A stretch of 59,153 nt of DNA from positions 1 through 59,153 of the forward strand of contig CAQFOZ010000007.1 in assembly GCA_948788915.1 (NCBI GenBank), in the 5' to 3' direction. Every line of letters begins with the position of its first letter. Position 1 is the stretch's first letter. The translations under genes were made by a program, and so were the position numbers. The stretch comes from an uncultured Muribaculaceae bacterium (GTDB lineage: Bacteria; Bacteroidota; Bacteroidia; Bacteroidales; Muribaculaceae). Positions 19,001-27,395 of this stretch are shown piece by piece. The notes under the pieces were generated by a model that was not told where the DNA came from, ran no database searches, and worked only from the letters and a program-made list of their open reading frames with translations.

Positions 19001-19278
19001 ATAGAGTACTCAAGCCCCATATTGGGCAGCACCTCTTTGAGGATAGCGGATACAGCGGTTTTGGATTTATTGATGCGCACCGGAATCTGTCTTTTCCCAA
19101 TTTCGCTGTCATAAGAAAAACGATAATCTGTCTGGCGCTCTATTGTAGCAAAAAGACTTTTTAATGATGTCGGTTGCAGCGACACATTTACTTTCGCATT
19201 CTGAGCCCAGCCTGGAATTGCAATCATCAAGGCTATGAATATAGCTGATAACCGCACTTTTCTGGTAGGTTTGTTCAT
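16060..19278 (-). CDS. SusC-type TonB-dependent transporter with STN signalling domain
   Basis: A 1072-residue outer-membrane transporter. After a signal peptide (about 1-25) there is an STN domain (about 50-100, ending VITVSKKS), a carboxypeptidase-regulatory-like domain (KITGKVTDAAGEPLTGATV, about 122-200), the TonB-box region EQVVVVGYG, a plug with the DVLKDASAGAIYGTRASAGVI signature split around residue 300, and a 22-stranded barrel ending HWTFGLQLKF. An STN domain is the hallmark of transporters that signal to a FecR-type anti-sigma factor, and such a pair is encoded divergently at 20891-22529. Glycan binding should therefore induce this operon through the ECF sigma factor (inference from family knowledge). 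Confidence 0.93.
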   Translation of the reverse strand: MNKPTRKVRLSAIFIALMIAIPGWAQNAKVNVSLQPTSLKSLFATIERQTDYRFSYDSEIGKRQIPVRINKSKTAVSAILKEVLPNMGLEYSMLSDKVITVSKKSEKEGIKASGKTIKITGKVTDAAGEPLTGATVSVEGTRMASVVDIDGNFSMQAVPGQTLKVSLVGMTPVKVKVKPGQTDYNVTMRGEDRTLEQVVVVGYGTMQKKRVTSSITSISGDDLMAGVGGSTIATALQGKVSGLTISGNSSPNASNGYQLRGVSSVKGGTSPLVVIDGVPGGDLRSINQEDVESIDVLKDASAGAIYGTRASAGVILVTTKKAKEGKASVTYNGEFSIESVRKRLDMLTPEEYLQYGRGEDFGSRTDWYDLMCRDTPFSQRHSVTMTGGTKALSLYSSLSYSNQQGIVIGDGRKDYSARLNGRYSLWDNRLEIGLRMQYREAHRDQRNTANDVENSIALNPTIPVMDPDSPTHYNVNKAGLGADFFNPVANIMDQDYKGVDQWFMGDFNLKYTILPGFTAHASVGVDRRQWTRTIYYNQYHRKSVDSGKLGEATHSYQKSLNTNWEAYLSYTKEFGDMHHFDALAGWSYFNETGQESFDMTNRDFTVDGIGPWDMDAGKDLSMGLAEMNSGKEPSEHLLSWYGRANYSYDDRYIAMVSYRREGSSKFGKNNRWGNFWSVSAGWRMNRESWLRDVEWLDELKLRAGYGVTGNDNFAAGYTTYTYSSDGMYPTPGSLVWGSAYKSARNANPDLKWEEKKEFNVGVDFGFLNNRLTGKFDWFYRRVDDMLFAVTAPAPPMTAKTIMKNVGSLSNTGWEFELTGRIFRTSDFDWDATVRLSQSSSKIKNLGEESSQILSDGLPQSMGNTHKLVNNQTIGQFWLFKNAGVDENGEWLIYDKDGNIVPAKGNDKIDNKYYVGNGVPKLVFSMDHSFRYRNFDLGINCRSYIDFDVYDTVNLYYGLQNQQGVNVLRSAYDENKHIKGNRITCDYFLSDASFFKIDAISLGYTLNLSKWQKYIKSLRVYVTARDVATFSKFKGYNPEQSVNGLFPGVQEVRNKASMYPQTIHWTFGLQLKF

Positions 19279-19326
19279 TATTAGTTCAGTTAGTTTATAA
19301 ATATGTAGATAGATTAGACAACTATA

Positions 19327-20679
19327 TTATCTGCTCCGATATACCCCGTAAACAGATTTTATTTTATACGATTGGTTCGAATCGTCAAGCACGAAAACCA
19401 TATAGTCTCCATTTGCCGACACCCTTACCACCACATGTCCTTCCCAACTTTTAAATCTGTTGGCATATTCCGATATATTTTGACGTTGTTCCATTGCGAC
19501 TCCGGTAGAAAATATATTGACGTATGGTGATGACTTAACAATATCTTTAAGCGCCCCCGGTTTAGGCTGTCCGGCTCTCCATGGACTTAGCAGGAGCGTC
19601 TGGGGACGCAATCTGTCAAGCAATTCAAAACTGTTGGCATTGTTGATTCCATGATGGTTCGCTTTCATAACCTCCACTTCATGAACAATATCGCATAATG
19701 GAGCTTCCGCGTCAAGCCATGAGCAGATCGAACGGTTATTATACTGCAGGTCTCCTCCGGAAAACAGATTGAACTTACCCCAATCGAGCATTATTGCTAT
19801 AGAATATATGTTCTCTTTTGGACTCATCATGCGGATCGCTTCGGTATCCGGTTTTCCTTTGTCGTCCAATGGCAGATAGGTTTTCTTATCCTCACCTTTC
19901 CCTGTCCAGTAATAACCGCCGCCACAAAGCACACGTATCTTAAAATCCGGATAATCAGAAGCGGAATGATTCATTACAATCTGATCGGCATGACCGACTT
20001 TTACCGCTTCATACACAGTACCTTTTACAGACCGAGTCCAGTCCAGGAACCGGATATAATCCTTGAATCTCTTTTCTCCGGACCTATCCACCGGTGACGT
20101 ATAGTCTCTGTCGATAATCTTATCGAAATCGAGTAATGTACCAACCTCATTTATACCATTCAGATAGAAACCACCTTCCGGATGTTTTTTTATGGCACGG
20201 GAAACTTCACATATACCGGAATATGTTTCCGGGAAATTACCCATGTGGTCTGTGTCGAAATGGGAGTTCAGCCAATAGTCCACAGCCTTGCCGTGTGGAT
20301 TGAAATGCATTACATAATCAGCAATGACATTTCCGGATGATATATTGATTGATGGTCGCGCAATAAGCGGTGCGACACCTTGATCCGGGTCTTTCTCCAC
20401 AACCGCATCTGTTACAAGTGATCCGGCGGCATCAATCAACATCGAGGTGCCATCGGGAAATATATAAAAATAGCTTTCGCCCCTGCCTGTGCTTATGGAA
20501 TGAATATCAAGAGTGCCCGGAGTCCAAGGTGGCAACACCTCTCCTGTTGTACCTTTGAAAGGGACTTCGTTATCAGGATCGACTATCGATGAAAGTGTAT
20601 CATTATTTTTTGAGCAACCATTTGTGCTTACTATCAATAATACGAAGGATGCCACAGAAAACAATCGCTTAAGTTTCAT
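19327..20679 (-). CDS. Lipoprotein with ComEC-like metallo-beta-lactamase fold
   Basis: A 450-residue lipoprotein (lipobox STNGC near residue 22). The MBL signature is SHFDTDHMGN, the HxDxDH form typical of ComEC/Rec2 C-terminal domains rather than HxHxDH. Further matches are STGRGESYFYIFPDG (strand opening), LFSGGD and KANHHGINN, all typical of ComEC-like hydrolases. It is the first gene of the leftward operon, 48 bp before SusC. ComEC-type MBL domains act on nucleic acids or phosphodiesters, so its place in a glycan-uptake operon is odd. It may cleave a phosphodiester-linked or nucleotide-containing part of the glycan, or be an unrelated hydrolase. No DNA-uptake channel domain is present. 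Confidence 0.85.
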   Translation of the reverse strand: MKLKRLFSVASFVLLIVSTNGCSKNNDTLSSIVDPDNEVPFKGTTGEVLPPWTPGTLDIHSISTGRGESYFYIFPDGTSMLIDAAGSLVTDAVVEKDPDQGVAPLIARPSINISSGNVIADYVMHFNPHGKAVDYWLNSHFDTDHMGNFPETYSGICEVSRAIKKHPEGGFYLNGINEVGTLLDFDKIIDRDYTSPVDRSGEKRFKDYIRFLDWTRSVKGTVYEAVKVGHADQIVMNHSASDYPDFKIRVLCGGGYYWTGKGEDKKTYLPLDDKGKPDTEAIRMMSPKENIYSIAIMLDWGKFNLFSGGDLQYNNRSICSWLDAEAPLCDIVHEVEVMKANHHGINNANSFELLDRLRPQTLLLSPWRAGQPKPGALKDIVKSSPYVNIFSTGVAMEQRQNISEYANRFKSWEGHVVVRVSANGDYMVFVLDDSNQSYKIKSVYGVYRSR

Positions 20680-20718
20680 GTTGTTATAAAGTTTTCATGT
20701 ATTTAGGTCAACTCTGTG

Positions 20719-20767
20719 GTATAATGTATCTTTACTGTCTTTATTGACACTGGAGAATACATTATAC
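20719..20767. promoter_or_regulatory. Inverted repeat in the divergent PUL control region
   Basis: GTATAATGTAT (20719-20729) and ATACATTATAC (20757-20767) are exact complements, 27 bp apart. They lie between the leftward MBL-SusC-SusD-GH27 operon and the rightward sigma/FecR genes, 40 bp from the MBL start. This could be a regulator-binding site or an RNA hairpin in the MBL leader. Confidence 0.45.
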
Positions 20768-20871
20768 ACTAAATATTACGCGCTAATTTCATAAAGTACC
20801 TTAAAATTTTTATGTTTTATAACATATTCTAATTTTTGTCGTTTTTCATGTTTTATTTCCTCATAATTAAT

Positions 20872-20879
20872 TACTTTTG
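20872..20879 (+). promoter_or_regulatory. Bacteroidetes -7 box for the ECF sigma gene
   Basis: TACTTTTG matches TAnnTTTG, 11 bp before the ATG at 20891. The implied transcript would be nearly leaderless. A -33 element is not evident. Confidence 0.45.
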
Positions 20880-20890
20880 CGGGATTTATT

Positions 20891-21484
20891 ATGGAAAATG
20901 GCAACGAAACATATCTTATCCGCGAACTGAAAGAGGGCTCTTTACGGGCTTTCGACGCGCTTTATGAGATATATTTCCCAAAGGTTTATTCCTATTGTCT
21001 GCAAATCTCAAAATCACCACAGACAGCAGCCGATATTTCACAAGAAGTGTTTATGAAGCTTTGGGAGCACCGTCGTAGAATCCGTCTGTGCGATTCTATT
21101 AACCCGTTTCTTTTCAAAATTGCAAAAAACCGACTTATATCAGCCTATCGGGAGGCCGTTAACTCTAAGATTTATGAAGACTACGTCATATACTCACATA
21201 GCCGGCAAACCGATAAACAATCTCCGGTCGAATATCGCGATTTTCTTAAAATTCTGAATAAATCGGTAAACGAGCTACCGAAACTGGAACGAGAGGTTAT
21301 AATGCTCAGTCGATTCCGGTTAATGAAAAACCAGGAAATTGCCAAATATGTTGGCATAAGCGAACAGACGGTCAAGAACAGGCTTGTGTCCGGAATAAAA
21401 CATCTGAGGGAACTTCTCGAAAAATACAATCATCTTGTTATACTCTACTCCTTATTATTACAACAATATTGTTACAGCAATTAA
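20891..21484 (+). CDS. ECF-family RNA polymerase sigma-70 factor
   Basis: A 197-residue sigma factor of the Bacteroidetes FecI-like group. Region 2 (about residues 18-85) includes FDALYEIYFPKVYSYC and AADISQEVFMKLWEHR; region 4 (about 125-180) includes LPKLEREVIMLSRFRLMKNQEIAKYVGISEQTVKNRL, a clear helix-turn-helix. It should direct RNA polymerase to the promoter of the adjoining SusCD operon when released by its FecR partner. The gene ends 52 bp before the FecR start. Divergent placement with an STN-bearing SusC is the standard arrangement for host-glycan loci in Bacteroides. Confidence 0.95.
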   Translation: MENGNETYLIRELKEGSLRAFDALYEIYFPKVYSYCLQISKSPQTAADISQEVFMKLWEHRRRIRLCDSINPFLFKIAKNRLISAYREAVNSKIYEDYVIYSHSRQTDKQSPVEYRDFLKILNKSVNELPKLEREVIMLSRFRLMKNQEIAKYVGISEQTVKNRLVSGIKHLRELLEKYNHLVILYSLLLQQYCYSN

Positions 21485-21536
21485 AACTTACCCTACTATC
21501 CCAAACATAAAAACTATATCCTTAGAAATTATTAAT

Positions 21537-22529
21537 ATGAACCACCTTATAAAGAATTTTAGAAACGATAAAATCTCGGTTGGTGAACTGGAGAAATTAA
21601 AGGAAGAAACGAACCGGTCCACCCGAAAAGATCTTGAGTATTCCATCCATAAAGACTGGATGGAAGATGATGATCTGACTGACACATCCATAAATAATGA
21701 AATCAAATCATCGATACTTGAAAACATACATTCAAATATCGAGATGAAAAGAAAATTCAGGCTAAGGGTAATCTCAATATGCTCTGCGGCCTGCGTATGC
21801 ATAATGGCGGTTATGGGCTGCATATATTATAATTTCGAGAACAATATTGTTGACACTCCTCTTAATTTTACTACCGCAAAAAATGAAAATGCGACTGTTG
21901 TTCTGCCGGACAGTTCTATAATCAAGCTGAACCAGAATTCAGACCTGACATATATGCCGGCAATATTCAAAAAAAGTAACCGTGAGATTGAATTTCAAGG
22001 AGAAGGATATTTCAAGATAGCACATGACGCAAACAATCCTTTTACCATCAAGACAGGCAATCTGCTCATAACTGTCAAGGGGACGGAATTCAACTTATCT
22101 TCAATACCGCAAAGTCACACATCCTCTCTTTATCTTATAGAGGGCAACGTCGAAATGTATTCCGGACTGTCCCGAAAGATTATAAATGTTTTACCCGGTC
22201 AACTTATAGAATACAATACGATGACCGGAGAATTCAATATTTCGACTCCTCGCGCAACCAATAATATAAGCTCATGGTATAGCGGTGAAATACGTTTCGA
22301 CAACGAATCTCTGCCGGATGTCTTGACATTTCTTGAACGGCACTACGATGTAAAACTTGAAATATCATATTTCCCAGACAACTTAAATCAGAATAGCCTC
22401 CGCAACTTATATTTCAACGGCACGCTGCCAACGAAAAACCTTCCCCTCGCGATCGAGGCTCTTGAGAAGGTCTACAATATTAAAATCAAGATGGCTTCAG
22501 TTCCAAATATCCGGAGAGAACGTCAATAA
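21537..22529 (+). CDS. FecR-family anti-sigma factor
   Basis: About 330 residues from the ATG at 21537 (MNHLIKNFRNDKIS). The open frame extends upstream to 21435, but that part overlaps the sigma gene and is not FecR-like. A cytoplasmic N-terminal region of about 85 residues binds sigma; one transmembrane helix follows (VISICSAACVCIMAVMG, about residues 78-97). The periplasmic FecR domain (ATVVLPDSSIIKLNQNSDLTY to the VKGTEFNLSS strand) and a C-terminal DUF4974/STN-like domain (LPDVLTFLERHYDVKLEI) receive the signal from SusC. It completes the trans-envelope signalling set with the SusC STN domain. Confidence 0.93.
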   Translation: MNHLIKNFRNDKISVGELEKLKEETNRSTRKDLEYSIHKDWMEDDDLTDTSINNEIKSSILENIHSNIEMKRKFRLRVISICSAACVCIMAVMGCIYYNFENNIVDTPLNFTTAKNENATVVLPDSSIIKLNQNSDLTYMPAIFKKSNREIEFQGEGYFKIAHDANNPFTIKTGNLLITVKGTEFNLSSIPQSHTSSLYLIEGNVEMYSGLSRKIINVLPGQLIEYNTMTGEFNISTPRATNNISSWYSGEIRFDNESLPDVLTFLERHYDVKLEISYFPDNLNQNSLRNLYFNGTLPTKNLPLAIEALEKVYNIKIKMASVPNIRRERQ

Positions 22530-22629
22530 CATTAGAAAATACCACTTGTTCCAAGCGGCATTTACAACACACTGCTTTCCTTATAGTTAAGAAGGTGTTC
22601 AAATAAAAACTGAACAAAAACTGAACTTT

Positions 22630-24750
22630 TTATGATGCTGTCAGCCGATCGTTGAGCATTCGGTCCATATATTGCTGGATTATTGCCTTAAGCTGCCGTA
22701 CCATTCCGGAGGGATTCTCCTTATTCAGTAAGTTATGTTGCATCTTGTGGTCGTTTATGTCATACAGACCTACCGGTTTTGTGCCGTCAAACTGAAGTAT
22801 GCGATCCCCTTTCACAAACTGGTAAACACCGTTCAGGCAGCTTACCGCCCAGGTCTTGTCTTCCGGCGTGCTGAAAAGATCACACCCGAAAGCTATGTAA
22901 TCTTTCCCATAACCCATATAATTGACCATGGTGGGCAGAATGTCGGTCTGCTGTGCTATTCCTCCGCGCTCACCCGCCTCAATATTGCCGGACGGATCGA
23001 AGATTATCACCGGACCATAGAATATACCTATATCACTTTTATACTCGTCATACTCTCGCATGTTGGTGTGATCGTTGGTAATTATAAATATCGTATTGTC
23101 ATACCACGGCTGTTGCCTGGCGACTGCAAAAAATTCGCGCAATGCATTATCGGTATAACCTACCGTGGGATGTATCTTCATGGTTCCTGAAGGAAACTTT
23201 CCCTCATATTGTTCAGGCACACGAAAAGGATGATGGTTGGAAGCCGTGAACACCGCAGTAACAAAAGGTTGCTTCATCTCCGTCATCTTCAGCGCATACC
23301 ATTTGAGAAACGGTTCGTCCCAGATTGCCCAATAACCGTCGAAATCCTTATCGCCTCCGAAACGTGGATCTTTAGAGAAATCTTCTCTGCCATAATATTT
23401 CTCAAAACCTATTGAACGTGCGAATCCGTCAAATCCCATGCTTCCTGTGCGTGCGCCATGAAAAAAGGCACTGGAATAACCCATTTCCCCTAATAGCGCG
23501 GGAATTCCCTTAATCTTGTTTACAGCCTGAGGTGTCAATACAAACGGACGCACAAACGACGGTATTCCTGCAAGAATACTCGGCATTCCGTCGATACTTT
23601 TCTGTCCGTTGCCATATGAATGCCGCCACCACGCGCTTTTTGAGAGCAACGAATCCGTAAACGGTGTATAACCCTTATATTCCTCGCCAAGAATATCCCT
23701 GTTCATTCCTCCTATATATTCCTTTCCGAAACTTTCTATTATTATCACACATAGATTCTTTCGGGAAGCAACGACACCGGTCGCGGGATGATGCAACGGC
23801 GAATACACACTCTCCAACTCCTTGCCGTCAGTAAAATATACGGGATTTACAAAAGGGGTATTACCAATGGAACGGATCATTGTAAACGGGGTGTTAAGCA
23901 CCAAAGCCGTCTCCGAAGGATGACGTGTATAGGCATTTGCATTTGATATGGCTATTGGTCTTATATCCCTGTGCCTCCATCCCCCGATCGGAGCGAGAAC
24001 AAGAAGTATCAGTGCCGCACATCCGCAAATCACACCTGTCATCCATGCGGCAGACCGCTTCCGGTAATGTAGAAGTCTCCATGACACATATGCTACCGGC
24101 AAGGCAATGATATAATTATACCAATGATTGAAAAGTCCACCTCTTATTCCGGAGACTGTAACTACAGTCCCGAATACAAGACCCAACGTCATCAATATAT
24201 AATATCTGACAAGATTCTGTTTCCTTATCTCCATCGCGGGAGAAACATACAGACGCCACATACCCCATATCAAAATCGCTGCCAGAACCACCAGATACCA
24301 ATGGCGCAAGAACTCCACTCCTATTATCTTGCCAAAATTTGTCTCGTTGCCAAACTCGCTGAAGACACCCCAGTTGGTGCGACGCATAGTATATTGGAAA
24401 TACACGGAATCACCTAAATTGATTATCAGCATCAGGGAATTGACAATAATGAACACCCATTTGCAAATCCTGTACCATCCCGGACGCTCCTTCCAATGCA
24501 GTGGCAGGAGCATCAGAAAAATATAAAGTATATTGGTATAAAATATTCCGGGAGTATCAAACCGCATACCTGCAAACAGAAGCCCCCAAAGACGTCCTTC
24601 GCTGATACTCTGCCTGAATACATCAAGGTTTTCAATCAGAAATTCAATACGGGCCACGCTATAAACTATGAATACCAGAAGGATATTCACTATTACGGCC
24701 ATTAATGGAGAGACAACCGAATGTTTTGGAAACAGATTTTTTACATTCAT
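22630..24750 (-). CDS. LTA-synthase-like membrane sulfatase-fold phosphotransferase
   Basis: A 706-residue membrane enzyme with about five transmembrane helices in the first 250 residues and a periplasmic alkaline-phosphatase/sulfatase domain from about residue 330. Metal and catalytic motifs seen are VIIIESFGKEYIGG (about 332-345), GNGQKSIDGMPS (about 380-391, serine in the place of the LtaS threonine) and TNDHTN (about 557-562). In Gram-positives this fold transfers glycerol phosphate to lipoteichoic acid; in Gram-negatives the relatives decorate lipid A or periplasmic glycans with phosphoethanolamine or phosphoglycerol. The gene is 1 bp downstream of the flippase, so a role in decorating the exported glycan is likely. 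Exact donor unknown. Confidence 0.85.
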   Translation of the reverse strand: MNVKNLFPKHSVVSPLMAVIVNILLVFIVYSVARIEFLIENLDVFRQSISEGRLWGLLFAGMRFDTPGIFYTNILYIFLMLLPLHWKERPGWYRICKWVFIIVNSLMLIINLGDSVYFQYTMRRTNWGVFSEFGNETNFGKIIGVEFLRHWYLVVLAAILIWGMWRLYVSPAMEIRKQNLVRYYILMTLGLVFGTVVTVSGIRGGLFNHWYNYIIALPVAYVSWRLLHYRKRSAAWMTGVICGCAALILLVLAPIGGWRHRDIRPIAISNANAYTRHPSETALVLNTPFTMIRSIGNTPFVNPVYFTDGKELESVYSPLHHPATGVVASRKNLCVIIIESFGKEYIGGMNRDILGEEYKGYTPFTDSLLSKSAWWRHSYGNGQKSIDGMPSILAGIPSFVRPFVLTPQAVNKIKGIPALLGEMGYSSAFFHGARTGSMGFDGFARSIGFEKYYGREDFSKDPRFGGDKDFDGYWAIWDEPFLKWYALKMTEMKQPFVTAVFTASNHHPFRVPEQYEGKFPSGTMKIHPTVGYTDNALREFFAVARQQPWYDNTIFIITNDHTNMREYDEYKSDIGIFYGPVIIFDPSGNIEAGERGGIAQQTDILPTMVNYMGYGKDYIAFGCDLFSTPEDKTWAVSCLNGVYQFVKGDRILQFDGTKPVGLYDINDHKMQHNLLNKENPSGMVRQLKAIIQQYMDRMLNDRLTAS

Positions 24751-24751
24751 T

Positions 24752-26203
24752 TCATAAACCCTTAGATGTTGTTTTACGCCGCAACAAAAAATTCAAAGCC
24801 TCTTTAAACTCATCCGGACGCATAAAGCGTATCATTAATGCGTACAGAAACGCAACCGACACTATCCTCACTATAAGAGACACCACAAGATGCCCTATAC
24901 CGGATGTCAGCAAAACGGTTACCGCTATTGCCAGCAGAGCCATAAAAAGATAGGGCAATATGTCTGAGGCTGCGTCGCGGAATCTTAGTCCCGTACATTT
25001 TTTTGCAAAAAACTGCCAAACAAGCGTCCACAACACATTGACCGAAACATAGAGAACAAGCATCACATACAGCCCCCGGTGATAAGAAACACATAGACAT
25101 AGCGTCTGGGTGAGCCCCAAAGATATCACATTCCACATATATATACCGGGGCGCCCAATACTGTTGAACAGATTGCCATACAAAGTAGCAACAGGAAGGA
25201 AAGCCGCGCCCACACAAAGTATCTGCATCACCCGCACGCTGTCAAGCCACTTGTCAGTTATCAGCAGTACTATTACCTCCCTTGACACAAGACCCAGTCC
25301 CAACATCGCGGGGAAAGCAAGCATTGCCGTAAAACGTAACAGCTTCCTGAACACTTTGCGCATGCGCTCCGGATCATCGGTTGTCTGTCTAAGCACTGGC
25401 TGTCCCACACCGGTCAGCATACCGGTCAGGATTCCTGTCCCCATCGAAGTCCATTTGTTGCCTTGTGTATAAAATCCGGTAGAACGCATTCCATAGAAAC
25501 GCCCCAGCAACACTGAAAAAACATTGTTGTTGAACTGCGTGAATACAGAAACCACGAGTTGCTTAAAGCTGAACGGAAGAAGACTTCGGAGAACAGAAAA
25601 GCTAAACTGCCATTTAGGACGGAACGGACAACATATCCATAGCAATATGGAATTGACAGCTGTATACAGAACCGCCTGCACGGCTATCGCCCAGTACCCT
25701 AAACCCTGAAAAGCACAGCACACACCGGCCATACCTGAAACCGCAAGTGCCGATATCTGTATCTTGCTTCGTATTTTTACATTCAGATTACGAAAGAAAT
25801 ACGCTGTCGGAGTCGATGCAAGCGCGGAAAACACAAATCCGGTAAAAATGAAGCGGGAAAGAGCCACCATCTCCGGCTGCCTGTAAAAGTCCGCAATCAA
25901 AGGGGCGCATAACCAAAGGACACCATATATTGTCAGGCTCATTACTACATTGAACCAAAACACGGCATTATAGTCGGTTGCTGTTACATCTTTCCTGTTG
26001 ACAATAGCAAGAATGAATCCGCTTTCAGAAAAAATCCCCGCAAGCGCAGAAAAAATAGTCAGGGCACCGACAATCCCGTAATCGGCCGGAGTCAGAAGCC
26101 GCGACAAAAAAATGCCGAAAAGAAGATTCAGCAACTGCATCACACCGTTGCCCAATCCACCCCAGAGCAGACCCTTTGCCGTTTTATCCTTTAACTCACC
26201 CAT
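24752..26203 (-). CDS. Lipopolysaccharide/oligosaccharide flippase (Wzx-like, WzxC group)
   Basis: A 483-residue polytopic protein with about 12-14 hydrophobic helices. The N-terminus GLLWGGLGNGVMQLLNLLFG followed by LSRLLTPADYGIVGALTIF is characteristic of the Polysacc_synt_3 family (WzxC, TuaB, AmsL). It flips undecaprenyl-linked repeat units across the inner membrane. It lies 18 bp downstream of a glycosyltransferase 2 gene and 1 bp upstream of the LtaS-like gene, forming a three-gene operon for assembly, export and decoration of a surface glycan. No Wzy polymerase is seen in the window. Confidence 0.92.
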   Translation of the reverse strand: MGELKDKTAKGLLWGGLGNGVMQLLNLLFGIFLSRLLTPADYGIVGALTIFSALAGIFSESGFILAIVNRKDVTATDYNAVFWFNVVMSLTIYGVLWLCAPLIADFYRQPEMVALSRFIFTGFVFSALASTPTAYFFRNLNVKIRSKIQISALAVSGMAGVCCAFQGLGYWAIAVQAVLYTAVNSILLWICCPFRPKWQFSFSVLRSLLPFSFKQLVVSVFTQFNNNVFSVLLGRFYGMRSTGFYTQGNKWTSMGTGILTGMLTGVGQPVLRQTTDDPERMRKVFRKLLRFTAMLAFPAMLGLGLVSREVIVLLITDKWLDSVRVMQILCVGAAFLPVATLYGNLFNSIGRPGIYMWNVISLGLTQTLCLCVSYHRGLYVMLVLYVSVNVLWTLVWQFFAKKCTGLRFRDAASDILPYLFMALLAIAVTVLLTSGIGHLVVSLIVRIVSVAFLYALMIRFMRPDEFKEALNFLLRRKTTSKGL

Positions 26204-26221
26204 TCAAATCATATTCCTTAT

Positions 26222-27190
26222 TCATGAACATTCCGGTTTTCTCCGCAACGTCTTATCTCCCGCAGGACGCGGACGAGGGAGCAATCTCGAAACAGCACCC
26301 CTGATACGGCTCAGAAGCGGCCGGCGTTGAGCCGGCTTCCCTTTGGTCTTCTCGAAATTAGCAACCATATTGACACAAGATTTTTCAAGAGGCTCACACA
26401 ACTCCTTGCGGTCCGAAAAATATCCTATCAATTTTTTGCGCACTGCTATTGCCATTTCTATTCTGCGTCCGGCCTCAGCCTGACTCCATATAGCGGAAGG
26501 GAGATGCCGGTAAACGCCCATCGGTCTGTTGATATAATGCACTTCACCACGTGAAGCAAACAGCATATGCAAGGCATAATCAATCAATCTGATTTCTCCG
26601 AGCCACGACGGAAGGGCTGCAAGATCATAAAGAGAGGCGCGGTACATTACGCTGAGATTGGTGATTGTATTGCGCGACGCAAGTCCTGCGGCCGATTGTT
26701 CCACCGCTCCACCTCCGTTACTGAGGCTCATCTCACCGTCTTCCTCATAATAATTCACAACCCTGTGATAACAAAGTGAACAAGACGGATGATTCTCCAT
26801 ATATTCCACCTGTCGGCGCAACTTAGAGCTGTCGCACCAATAATCATCCGCATCACACATTGTTATGTATTTGCCTCTGCAATGCCTCAGCGTTTCCAGA
26901 TAATTCCCCTGCACCCCAAGGTTATGTGGATTACGGTGATAATCTATTATTTCGGGATAAAGCATCCGCCACTTTTCAACCTTCCCGGGAGTAGTGTCCG
27001 TGGACGCATCATCACATATCACAAGCTGCACACCAAACCGACATCTCTGTCCCACAACCCCGGAAATAGCCTCATCTATATAGCGCTCACTGTTGTATGC
27101 CACCATCACCACGCTTACCATCGGAGACTCGTGCCCGGAAACAGTATCATTAATCCGGATAATATTATCACCTTCAACTCGCCTTTCCAT
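26222..27190 (-). CDS. Glycosyltransferase family 2
   Basis: A 322-residue GT-A fold enzyme. VSVVMVAYNSERYIDEAISG at the start is the nucleotide-binding strand and helix, VQLVICDDASTDTTPG follows, and the metal-binding D-x-D lies in CDADDYW (about residue 113). The C-terminal ~90 residues are basic with no membrane segment, so the enzyme should be cytosolic or peripheral. It likely adds a sugar to a lipid-linked oligosaccharide flipped by the next gene product. Donor and acceptor cannot be assigned. First gene of the operon, with a good promoter at 27237-27267. Confidence 0.9.
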   Translation of the reverse strand: MERRVEGDNIIRINDTVSGHESPMVSVVMVAYNSERYIDEAISGVVGQRCRFGVQLVICDDASTDTTPGKVEKWRMLYPEIIDYHRNPHNLGVQGNYLETLRHCRGKYITMCDADDYWCDSSKLRRQVEYMENHPSCSLCYHRVVNYYEEDGEMSLSNGGGAVEQSAAGLASRNTITNLSVMYRASLYDLAALPSWLGEIRLIDYALHMLFASRGEVHYINRPMGVYRHLPSAIWSQAEAGRRIEMAIAVRKKLIGYFSDRKELCEPLEKSCVNMVANFEKTKGKPAQRRPLLSRIRGAVSRLLPRPRPAGDKTLRRKPECS

Positions 27191-27236
27191 TTCCTTTAAA
27201 TGATTGCAGGCAGACGGCGTTATCCGCCCGATATCA

Positions 27237-27267
27237 CAAAATTACTACTTTTTTCCGACTCAACAAA
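27237..27267 (-). promoter_or_regulatory. Bacteroidetes promoter of the GT2-flippase operon
   Basis: On the minus strand TTTG (complement of 27264-27267), a 19-bp spacer and TAATTTTG (complement of 27237-27244) match the Bacteroides -33/-7 consensus with ideal spacing, 47 bp from the start codon. Confidence 0.7.
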
Positions 27268-27330
27268 AACAGAGATTCATACTACTTTTTTCATTTTCCG
27301 AACCGTTCCCGGCAAAATAAAATGTTAATT

Positions 27331-27344
27331 ATGTTAATTAACAT
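27331..27344. promoter_or_regulatory. 14-bp palindrome, possible operator
   Basis: ATGTTAATTAACAT is a perfect dyad flanked by two more TGTTAA half-sites (27323-27328 direct and 27345-27350). It lies 44 bp upstream of the -7 box at 27388, a reasonable place for an activator of the SusC operon. Confidence 0.4.
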
Positions 27345-27387
27345 TGTTAATTCGTTTTAAGAAATGTTTACATATTATATAAAATTC

Positions 27388-27395
27388 TAAATTTG
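27388..27395 (+). promoter_or_regulatory. Bacteroidetes -7 box for susC
   Basis: TAAATTTG matches the consensus, with TTTA 17 bp upstream as a poor -33. It would give a leader of about 350 nt. Confidence 0.45.

Noticed and set aside
21435..21536. N-terminal extension of the FecR protein from an upstream ATG
   Set aside because: It overlaps the sigma gene in another frame and reads as non-FecR sequence; the ATG at 21537 gives a normal FecR N-terminus.
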